In this document: positions 24,801 through 36,800 of the stretch, piece by piece
How positions within the stretch are numbered: position 1 is the stretch's first letter
How the letters are laid out: the number at the start of each line of letters is the position of its first letter
Assembly: GCA_964017235.1 (NCBI GenBank)
Contig: OZ024933.1
Coordinates: forward strand, 6,141,962-6,205,961
Reading direction: 5' to 3'
Length of the DNA: 64,000 nt
Source: Sabellastarte sp. h YS-2021
Taxonomy: Eukaryota; Annelida; Polychaeta; Sabellida; Sabellidae
Notes under the pieces: generated by a model
Database searches by the model: none
Told to the model about the DNA's origin: nothing
The model's input: the letters and a program-made list of their open reading frames with translations, nothing else
Made by a program: the position numbers and the translations under genes

Positions 24801-27800
24801 TGTATAGATTCTGAGAATCAGAATCAAAGGACTGGCAATCTAATCATGCATCCAGATTGATCCAGGAAGAGATAGCAGAACTCAAGATATCTCCATCAAG
24901 CCTTCCTTAAAAGATATGAGGAAGAGATTCTTCCCCTCCTTGAAGTACTTGTATTGTCTTGATAGTAACTAAGTACTGTAAGAGGGCAGAGTGTCACAAC
25001 ATCAGTCCAACGTCAGCTCAAGAAAGGTTTGTGAGCTGGAATGACCACTGGTTTGAGCCATCTGGGGCATCAGAAACCAACTGATTCTTGCTAAAAGGCA
25101 GGAGAAGGAGACTTTCCCTTTTCTCCAAGCAGTAGTCCTGTCCAAGAAGGATGTAAGTGCTGTAGGAGGACAACGAATCATGTGTCCAGGCAATTTGAGT
25201 TCAGGAATGATCTAGAGCTGAAGTGACCACTGGAGCCAATCTAGACCAATTGAGGCTAATAGGTCCTTGCTGAAAAGGTAGGTAGGAGGGAGAACTGTAA
25301 ACTCCTTCCTATGAGGCTTGTGTCTGAAGGAACCAAAGTCCCAAAATACACTTCCAATGCCATTGCAACAGTCTTGCAAGTCAAACTTTTTTAGACTGAC
25401 CTCCTTTAAAGGTTAATAAGGAGCCTTTTGTGAAAACCAACAGAAGCAAAGGCAAATCCCTTGATGCTGCACCTCTGTTAGCAGTGGGTAAACTTGCAAT
25501 AGGCCTATAAAGATCCAGGCTTTGGCTCAACTCCTGCACAAAAAAAGTAAATGATCAGCTATGGCTGCTGCAAAGCCAACAATAGTGACAGGTTTCAGAT
25601 TTTTGCAAGTAAATGGATCAAAAAATCTGGTATATTTGAGACCGTAGGCTCTGAGATGGCCACCTTATTCTGTGGGTACCAGAGCTCAAAATGGCCCATC
25701 ATGACTCATACATTCCAAGATGAGGGTCCTCGAGATGCCCTAATTCTCTCTATCCCTTGCCCAGAGAATAATATAAGAGATTCTGAGTGGTGTTAAGGTG
25801 CCAAGCATGAAGGTGCCAATGCAACAGATTCAGATGGTATTTCTGACTGAATGGCTGTTTCTGAGACCAGTGAAGTAGCTGTAATGGAGGTTTGGTTGAA
25901 TGACTCACCAGACCCCAAAGCCAATGCCTCATGGGCCACCAAGGGGCCACTACAATCCTTTTGCACCTGGTGTTCACTTGTTCAATGACTTTTTGGAACT
26001 AGATTGGGCCAACTCGGCGCCAACATATCCCCAGACAGGTCATCACTCACGCCACAGGTTTTGATCGGGAATTTTTTAAAACATAATTACCCATTATTAT
26101 ATGAACTTCAGCACATCAATCTACTCTGTTTATATCTTCCCAAGGAAGATGGTGTATCCCCAGACGCCGAATACATAACTCAAATTATATTTTCAATCTT
26201 CCTGCAATGATAACTCTAAACCTATTTTCAAAGTATTTAAATGATTGAGGACTGAATGTCCATTCTAAAATAATAATCCCAAAAGAGCATATCTGTTTCT
26301 ATATTCGTTGACAAATAAAATATTATTTTTAACTCAACTCATCATACTTTTCAATCTTCCTTCAAAGTATTTAAATGATTGGTGATTCAATGTCCATTCT
26401 AAAATTCATAATCCCAAAAGCGCATATCTGTTTCTATATTTGTTCACAAATAAAATATTATTTTAAAAAAATTTATTTATATTATTATTTTATTATATTA
26501 TTTTTAGAATTTGCAAATTGTTTTCAGTTATTCATTTCCTCTATACCTATATATGTGGTCCATATATATGCAACCTAAATATGTGACACAATCTCAGTTC
26601 TGACTCCCCTTTGTGTTATATGTAATGAAGCCCACCACCTCCCACCCCCACCCCTCTCCCCTTCTCCACACCTCTCTCACTATTACACAAGATCTGCAAC
26701 CCCATTGAGTTCTTTGTTTCTCATCTGATATCATTAAATACCTTTGTTTATTTAGTGTCACTCAATATAGCTGGAGGTCCCAGAGGTGGGTGGGGGGAAT
26801 CCGGGTGGGGGATGTGGGTTGGGACTACAAAGAGATGGAGTGCTACAGCATAAATGGTAAACAAACAATCTATATAAAAGGGGTACTCAAATACAAAAAG
26901 AATTGAGAATTTTAAGTATGTGATTATCAACTGAAATGAGTTCATAACTGTAGGAGCTGTGTCAAAATTAACTGAGGCAAGTTGAATAAAACTGGGCTAG
27001 TTGAGGGTTAAAAATCCCCTAGTTTTACTACAGAAGGATATAATTTCATTAATATTGGGACTTAAAGCTCACTTAAAGTGTCCATTTTGTCTACTTGAAT
27101 ATGTTTAACCAGTTTCATTTTAAAAAAGTTAAAAACTCAGCAAGCAGAGGTATAACACACAAAAATAAGTTCTTAAAAGACTAAGATAGCCATAACATTA
27201 TTAATATTCAAAATTTAAATAGACAGGCATTTCCTTTTAAAAATTCAAAGATTTCAGCTCTATAAGTTATAACCCACATAGTTTGACAGTTACTGGGCTT
27301 TAAAGTGGCATAATGTCCATAAATTGGGTTTCTGTGGGCATTTTACAATTGTTAAAGAGACCTTAGCAATTAAACTACAGATCTGAAACTTTTTGGGGGA
27401 CATACATAACAAACAAAAATTATATATAATACAGTTTAAGACTTTTCACACTAAGCATTTCCAAATAACAGGGCAAAATACGGAAAAAATGTCAAAAAAG
27501 GCACTTGGGCGAGTGTCTATGGCCCTCATACACAGGTTAAATGTCTACTAAAAACCTTGATTTTCGGCACATGTAAAAAGGACATAATAATGCATTCCCA
27601 GATGGGATTTCAGCTCCATCAATCACATAGTTTAACAGTCACAGGGCTTAAAGGTGGTAAAAAGTCCAAATATTGGGTCTCTGTGGCCTTTTAGAGATCT
27701 CGATGTGGCTTTCAAATTAAAGCTTCAGACTTAAAATTTGTTACATACTAAGATTACACATAGAATATGTATCTAATAAAGTTTGAAACTTCTCAGACTT

Positions 27801-30800
27801 ACCATTTCCAAGTTACAGAGCAAAATATGTGAAAAATGTCTTAAAAGGGTCACTCAGGTGGGTGTTTAAGGTCCTCATACACAGGTTAAATGTCTACTTG
27901 AAGCCTTGATTTTTGGCACATGTAAAAAGAACATAATAATGTATTCCCAGATGAGATTTCAGCTCTATCAGTCACATAGTTTAACAGTCACAGGCCTTAA
28001 AATTGGCAAAACATCCAACTACTGGGTCTTTATGGGGCCTTCTAGAGACCTAAATGTGGCCTTCAAATTAAAGCTTCAGACTTAAAATTTGTCACATACT
28101 AAGATTACACATAGAATATACATCTAATACAGGTTGAAACTTCTTAGACTTACCATTTCCAAGTTACAGGGAAAAATATGTGAAAAATGTCTAAAAATGG
28201 TCACTCGGGTGGGGAATTATGGTCCTCATACACAGGTTAAATGTCTTCTTAAAGCCTTAATTTTTGGCACATATAAACATAACATACTACATGTAATATC
28301 TTCCCAGATAGGATTTGAGCTCTATCAGTCACATAGTTTGACAGTCACAGGGCTTAAAAGTAGCAAAAAGTCCAAATATTGGGTCTTTGGGAGCCTTTTA
28401 GAGACCTCAATTTGACCTTCAAAATTAAAGCTTCAGACTTAAAATCTGTTACATACTAAGATTACACACAGAATATATATCTAATACAGTTTGAAACTTC
28501 TCAGACTTACCATTTCCAAGTTACAGGGAAAAAGGTGTGAAAAATGTCTTATAAGGGTCACTCGGGTGGGTGTTTATGGTCCTGATACACAGGTTAACTG
28601 TCTATTAAAGGCCTAAATGTTGGGGCACATATAAGAAAACACATAGATATATTCCCAGATGATATTTAACTTAGATGAGAGACATAGTTTGAAAGCTACA
28701 GTGCTTGAAAGTGGCAAAAAGTGAATAAATTGGGTCTCTGTGGGCACTTTTGAGACCTTAAGTCGACCCCTTTGGGTAAACCTACAGCCCTAAAATTTTC
28801 TACAGACAAGGATTACATATCAAAGTTATACCTAGTGCAGTTTGACACTCATCAGAATTACCACTTCCAAATTATAGGGCAAAATATGTGAAAAGTATAG
28901 CAAAAAAACCCTAAGAGGGGGTTTTTATGGGCCTCAAACACAATTTTCTCCTCAACTTAAAGTCGTGATTTTCGGCACATGTACTAAGAACATATTAATG
29001 TGTTGTCAGGTAAAATTTCAGCCAGCTGAGCATCATAGTTTGTGACCTACAGGGCTCTAAGTGGCCAAAAGTCCAATTTCTGACCTTAAGGTGGCCATAA
29101 GTTCTTTTTTACTGGGAGTTTAAGGTCACCTTAAAATAGGGATCTTCCTTTGGGCACCCTTAACATGTGTACCAAGTTTGAAAAAAAAATATTAATTTGT
29201 TTTTGAGTTATCGCGTCCACAAGGAAATTTCTACGGCGGCGGCGGCGCGACGGACCTGAATCCAATATATCCCCGACTTTCGTCTGGGGATATAATAAGT
29301 GGTATAGGACAAAAGGCCTAGCAGTCCAGAACCTCCAACAAGATGTTTAATTCATCTATGTTCAGAGCATTAGCATCCGGGACTGGCAATGTAGAATGGA
29401 AGTTTGTGACTCATATTGGTAGCAAACATCTCTACCATTGGTATTTGACAAACTATGTAAATCAAATAGAATATTAAAGATGAAGACTCTCCTGTCTGTA
29501 TTATTTCGTTCTTTGTGGAGAGGCTGTCATGACATGAAGGCAACCCTGAATATATCTGGCTCATATGAGAATATTTCCAGGATTGCAGTAGGCCAAGATG
29601 CAGCATACCTGCATAAAACACCTATTGTTGATTTGTGCCAAACTTGCACGTTGTCTAGAACCATAAAGGGAGTAAGAACCATTCTGTACATATTACTTTT
29701 GTCCCTTCTGTAGAGATCATTGAGCATGACATTTAAGTAACCCCAGAATATTTCTGTCTCTTATGAGTATATTTCAAGGATTGTAGTAGGCCAAGATGCG
29801 CCAAACCTTTATCCCTTCTGGAGATGATGTTGAGTATGACCTTTAAGCAACCAAGAATATGTCTGTTATGAGTATATTTCAAGGATTGCAGTAGGCCAAG
29901 CTGCGCCAAACTAGGAGGTATACGCTCCCCCCCCCCCCCCCCCCCCCCCCCCGTTTGTTCAGATAACCAAACACAGTGGTGTTGTCTGATGCTATCAGAA
30001 TTCTTTTGTGTAGAATTTGTCTTGTAGGCTTTTAAGGGCTGAAGACACTGCCTTCAGTTGTATGACATTGAAATGTAATATATACATTTTTAAACTGTCC
30101 AAAGCCACTGACTGTGATGCTTTAAGATGGGATCATCAACCCTGGTTTAATGCATCTACGAAAATAAGGGAATAGTGCACCTGTGTATGGAAAAGGCATC
30201 CTATTTCCCATTTTTTTGGCATTTTCCACCACTGAAAATGCTTTTTCAGAAGGATTTGAAACAGGAATTCTCACAACTAGTGACTGGAGATATTGCCAGT
30301 TTTTTTCTTGATACCACTGAAAGGCACACATACATAACTGACCCATTGGTATAGTCTTTTCCAAAGATGCTAGTATCCCTACCTGGGATATAAGCAACCT
30401 TGGGGTTGATTGTGATGAGATCGCCATGTCTTGAATAGATTCTCAGGTATTTAATTTATTCGAGGTAGAAAGAAATTTCCTGGTACCAAATGCAGTGGTA
30501 ACCTAGGAAATCGATATCACGAAGCCCAGTTGATGAATAATTGGATGAGTTCTTTGGTTTGAACCCAATACTGGTGTCTTTTACGTACACTAAACAACCA
30601 GTAGTCTAGGTATATGGTGAAAGAAATTTCCTGATACCAAAATGCAGTGGTAACCTAGGAAATCGATATCACGAAGCCCAGTTGAAGAAAAATTGGACGA
30701 GTTCTTTGGTTTGAACCCAATACTGGTGTCTTTTACGTACACTAAACAACCAGTGGTTTAGGTATTTGGTGAACTCCTATTCCGTGAGACTGAAGAAAGA

Positions 30801-33800
30801 GTTTTGCTTCTTTACTACTCGCATGATACTGTAGAGGGGTCGCTAACCCGAATTTTATATTGCTTTGAACTGATTGGTTTAACCGTGTACATTAAACTGA
30901 AGTAGATGTTGAAAATCTTGGGAGTCGGTACATAGAAGAACGCATCTTTTGTAACCGAATTTCTAATAATTTCTGCTGCCTCCAGTTTAAATGAGGCGAC
31001 AAGCAGGTATTTATTGACATAGTAAACGAACTTCACTCGTGGGCAATGACCGTTGAAGTCGTAGTTAGAAATCAATTCAGGACACTGAGATCTAGCACAG
31101 GTCGTCATTAGCCGAGTTTCTATACAAGAAATAAACTGCCATAGGAACCTGTAGTTCTGCAATTGTTGAGTGGATGAATCGCTCTTTGAAGCGCTAGCCA
31201 GAAGAATTCTAGCGGTATTTATATTGTAGCCATGTTTTCCTGTCTGACGTCATCGCTTTGCATTGTGGGTAGTACAGGCATTGGCGAATTCGATTGGGGA
31301 GTAATTCGACAACTCCGTCTCAAGATTCGCATAACTCTGGGATGGCAATGAAAATCTCCCATCACTGCCAGTACTTCTGCAAGAAGAGCCTCCATGGTGA
31401 CTTGCATTAATGTAGCCACGTTCTTCTGTATCCCTCTGTCCTGGTAAACTAGGCAGAGTGGTACGACGATCTTTTGTGGTTAGTAGGACAAATTCCTGTA
31501 TATACTGTGCAAAATACACTCGTAAAAGTTGGAAGCAAGGACTTCAACACCATATCTCATCTAGCCAGTTTGATCTTCGTTGAGTTTGCAGAAGAATTAA
31601 CTCAAAAGTCACAGTATTCTTTCCATTGGAGACATGGCCATAGGAAGATTTTATTATCTAGTAGATAGTTATCGCAATTCTTCAACAGGGCTGAACAGAC
31701 AAGCAGTGCACATACTGCCCCATGTCTGTTGGATCTTAATCCAAATTACAGCAAAAGAAGGTAATCTGTCCATATTTTCAAGTCTGATAAGCAGGAAGTT
31801 CACTGTACCTGCTGGGAAACAAAATAATAACTGCAAGGATACGTGGATATGCTTCTGTAATCGTTCTTTTGGAGGGAGACCTGTTACTGTACCAGGGTGG
31901 CGCTCCACCCACAGTAAAGAATCTACGACCTCCGTTGCAAAGCCAACTGCATTCTTTCTTCTTTGTTTTCCACTGAAAACTTTACAGCAAAATCTTATTT
32001 GCATCCCCTTCATCGACAAGGAGGTAATTCCAGTCGAATAATGGGCGAGTACAGCGGAAGATATACACGTCTTCCACTGAAGACTTTACAGCAACATCTT
32101 CTTGCACATCTTATTCTGACCCTTTTCAGGACAAGGGAGGCAGAATTAGTGGTAGTACCAGTCGAATAATGGACAACTACAGGTAGGTGCACGCTTGCAC
32201 GCTTCAAAACTTCATAGATTTTCATCCGTGAATGGACGATAATAAGGAAAAATACGTGTTGCTCCCATATCGACCAAAAATATAATGAAGAGCTCTCGAC
32301 AATCGTCTGTCGACAACGACTACTGCGCAAGCGCGGACATGCGCAGACAAAGGGGTCACCTCTTGTGACAAGAATATTCCTTAAAAAATTCTTGTCGGTC
32401 GATACGTTTTGCTCCACAAAACCAAACAAGCACTTGTGAGGATAAGGTAAGGCTATTTTACGCAATAAAAATTATAATTTACTTATTAAATTTGCAAAAT
32501 TAACCTTTACAGGGTATTATAAGGTATACAGGGTATATGTCATTTTCAGTTGGCAATCACGAGAAACTGTAAGTTAAAAATTGAAGTTTTTATACTCACA
32601 GGTGCCCCTATATACATACATGACTCCGCATTAATCCTTCAAATATGGACTGATTCAACTTATTAATCACACCTTATAAATATAACGGATATTACTGATG
32701 TAGTTTAAAAACACTTGTGCTTTGCACTTGCATAATATCGTCCTCTTCAATAATATATTTTTTTGTTTTTATGTAATTTATGAAGTTTCTTATGATATAA
32801 GGCCAAACTGTGGTGCAAATGCTTCAAAGTGCTGATTCTCCCTGAAGGGATGGTTGAATAACTCTAACCCATTCAATACCAAAAATGCATCCATCAGAGA
32901 TAGTTGAGGTGGTTGGGAGGCAAGTCTGAACAAACGAGTCTTTAGTTTGTTTCTAAAGATGCCATGAGTGGGGGCTGGGGGGTTGGGGGGGGGGGGGGGG
33001 GGGGGTTGGGTTGACTGTTCATTTTTTTAAACAACATCTCACAGACCTAAAGAAGAATATTTCTCGTGCTTGATTATCTACTTTGTACTTCGCTTCTACA
33101 TGTAAAGCATCGTCCAGGTCTTCAGTGTCTGAAATACAAGCATGCAAACCACAGTGATCAGATGAACTGAAGGTACAAGTCTACTTATAGTGGAGGGATC
33201 ACATACTGATATTTCAACATAGATCGATATATCTTTATAAATCTTAATATTGATACTTTAATTTCAACATTGTTTCCAGGGAGAATTTTCAAAACAGTGT
33301 CAAAGTTAATTAGTTCCCTGTAGTTTGATCATCAATATTCATGCATTAATAGATTTATTCTAGGGGTGTGATAAGCACAAATATTTCGGGTCAATTGCTG
33401 ATGGGTAAGAAACTCGAGTTGACATCGAGCCCTCGTGAAGTTTACTTTCCACCTTAGCGTGAAATATCCAATATGGTGGCTCCCGAAAATGGGAAAAAAA
33501 TATATAAAGATAAAAGCTTTGAAACACTTAAATCATCTGATGTCATCACATGATAAACTTTTATATGATGTTTAAAATGGCGGATTATGCAATTTAATGT
33601 ACATAATGTGTGTTATTTATGTTTTATTACTTAAAAAACATAACCGGTTCAATAGGTTAATAGATACATGAGCACTCGACCCTTAGAATTGGGATCGAAT
33701 TTTCCCAATGAAGGATCAGTAGGTTCAAAATGATGTATTTTACAGCGTGAAATGATATTTCAATACTGATCGATATGCAAAGACAAATTAGAGTTTGATA

Positions 33801-36800
33801 TCGACATTGAAACTACACATCAATCCCTGCAGTATTCTACTACTAAGTAAAGTTGAAATGATTAGCATAAGTTGGTCAGTGGGAAGCTGACTGAAATAGC
33901 CTACTGGTTACCCGTCTCCAATGTAGCACCTACGTAAGTACCCAAAACATGTCATGCCGCAGATTTTAACATTCAAACAACATGGCAGATGCATGGTGCT
34001 CCGAAAGTGGAGAATCATGCAAATGGTTCGGTAATTCGCCAATAAACATAATATTTTGATACTTAACATTTTACACAGATGAAACAGTTTAAATTTATAC
34101 CTTTTACGATTTGTAAAAACTAAAACTACTAACAATGGTAAAGATCATATAAAGTAGAGTGCAATCCCAGAAGTGATACAATTAACCAAACAATATTGCT
34201 GTCGGTTAGTGCTTAGACAACTGTATATTCAGTTGCTATAGTTAACTATTTCAGTTCTATTTTCTTCTAATTCTATAAATACTTTCATAGTGCTTAATCT
34301 CAATCAAAATACACACTTGAAGGTGTTTTCAGACAGAAAAACTGAGATCTGACATCTTTTATCAAGGCCTCAGAAGAAACCAGTTTATTAAAGAAAAAAT
34401 CCATGGCGGCCATTTCTTTGAACATATATTACTCGGGTAATTTCCTGGTGTACAAACCTGCTGGAAAAGAAACCACGCCATACAGTCCATGTTTGTCCAG
34501 CTCCTGTACCAAACTTTCCAGTTCAATTTCTTCTGACGGGGCGTAGGCTGTCACATCGAACAGTTCCTGAGAACAGCAGAAACACATAGCCGACCAATAT
34601 CCACATGGAAAATAGTCGGCCTTAGCTGGTGGGATTCCTAGCATGCAAGTATATTTTAAACAACTTACTTATTATGTAGTCGGAAGCAGCCTTAATTCAA
34701 GTTGCAGGTGGTTTGAATTTACCAAAACTTGTTGTTGGTTTCCAAAAACTGATAACTAGTTAAAAACTGATTTAAGATGTATTAAAAATATCTTTCAAAA
34801 TTTATAATAGTATAGTGAATCTATGTATCAGTTTTTGCTAAACTCAAGTTAACAAGGTTTAAACATATTTTGTTAAATAACCAACCTATTAAACATGAAG
34901 TAATAGTTTGATCACTGTAATTTAATGCTGAATGCAATGAAGGGTTTTGAGAATTTAGAAGTTTGTGTTGATTCCAGCAATTTCACAACATGGTGGAAGA
35001 CACTCACCCACAGCCAAAACATTAGTGGGGTAGGATCTAAAATATATGGGGGGGGGGGGATGGTTTTATTTACTTTTTCTTTTCTCCTTGTTTTAAGCAA
35101 TGAGCCACTGTATGCTTCACTTTACACATTTACATGTTATACACCAAATTCATGTCTTTACAAAATATACAAAATTGTAAAACCGTGTTGTTAAACTCTC
35201 CTTTCATGTTATGCTTTCATGTCTCATACAAAAAGATTTTAATTAGTAATTTCATCCGTTCACTTATAAGATCTCTCACTTGCCCAAAATAGAAAACACA
35301 TTTTCCATTCATCGTACAGTGTGAATGGCTTTAACATAATCTGCATTTGAAGACAAAGAAACCTTATCAAAGCCTACCACCCAAACCACATTCTAGAAGC
35401 AACACTGTAATGGTACTTGACTTATTAGGGTCAAAACAACAAATAATCAAACAATCGAGCTTTCTATTTACAGTCTAGAGCTTCATCCTCACCTGGTTTT
35501 TGTCCTGAGTTTCCTGACCTTTTCTCCGCCGTGTCGGTCTTTTAGAAGTGAGAGCTTGCACATGTTGCTGTATACCACTTGACTTGGGAGGTTTCGCTGG
35601 TGAATTGCTTTTTCTCACAGTCTGAGGCTGGTTATGACTAGATGTAGAACTGCATTCCCTCACAAATCTCCTGTAAATTTAGAAGAAAGCTTAACACCAT
35701 GGCTGTGCAACCAGTACCTGGTTCTCCTGAGGTTTTTATCTGACGTAATAACTTCATCAAAATTGATACTTTATCATGGATAGAGTATTATAACTGTTTT
35801 TCCTCTTGTAAGACCTAGTTATGTCAATGTACCTATTACTATTCAATATGTTATGTATATTGCACCTTTGTGTCTATTGGATGATTGAGATTAGGTGCTA
35901 TAAAAGTTCTTACAAAATTAGATTAGATACTGTTTTTATTGTTTATTGACTGACCCATAACAGAAGCAGTCATGCCAGCCTTCTTGTCCAGTGAAAGACA
36001 ATTTAAAATTTGTCAAAAGTTAAGAATAATTTTATTTATTTCCTAGACACCAACCTTTTTCACTTCAGTAGACAAGAAACTGTTCAAATTTATACCATGA
36101 TCCCATCCTATATTTTCAAAAAGTATGTGTCCCAGTGTAAAGGGTGTAGCACTTTAAAGTTCAAACTGTCATATGCAAAACAAAATAGAACTTTATTATT
36201 ATTACAGAAAGCATACCTGGAGGCACTGAGTTCAACCAAAGAAGTCCAGTATCCCCACATAGTGATTTCATCCAAAAACTCCTTGAAAGTGGGACTTTTT
36301 AATCAAGAATATGAACCTGACCTTCCCCAAAATTTAATTAGTTCTTTCTTTGGTTAGGTCCTACACACATTTAAAACTTCAGAGATACCCGTTCTCTAGT
36401 TTTTGGAGTAACTGTGACCAACAAACAAATGCTCCAAACACATAACTTACTTGGTGTAGGTAAAATGGTAAATACCTTAACTGTAGTCAGTTACCATCAG
36501 CTTCCTCAAATAAAACAGTCCCTACACGGCTAAAGTGGACAAATAAAGCAAACTAATATTACAGAAGACTGATGCAGAATAGAATTTACTGGTATTTGTT
36601 TTGGGTGAAATTACTTACTGACAAAGTGGCTAATCTTCAGTATATTTTAAGTTCACTGAAGCAAAACATAAAGATTCATTAAATTCACAGTTCTACATAC
36701 ACATCAATTCTCTAACACTGGTGTCAACGTACGTGTCTTCAATCCTTGCTTGTGCCCTGCCATTCAAGACTGAAAAGGCATTGCCGTACCAGTATGTGAC

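Larger units (their letters stand above)
23758..32468 (-). mobile_element. DIRS-type retrotransposon 1, decayed, nested insert inside
   Basis: An 8.7-kb unit in RMND1 intron 4, bounded by inverted repeats (23808-23986 and 32272-32450). On the minus strand its fragments run in DIRS order: reverse-transcriptase thumb (30770-30122), RNase H end (25977-25750), tyrosine recombinase pieces (25260-24990). Element C (25998-29296) is inserted between RT and RNase H end. Frames are broken throughout. The left flank also carries its own short inverted repeat (23769-23825 against 24028-24084), a pattern seen again at DIRS relic 3. Confidence 0.7.

Noticed and set aside
31219-32041. Several overlapping frames on both strands (66-135 codons)
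   Set aside because: They lie in the expected gag-like part of DIRS 1 but none carries a recognisable domain; not reported as genes.
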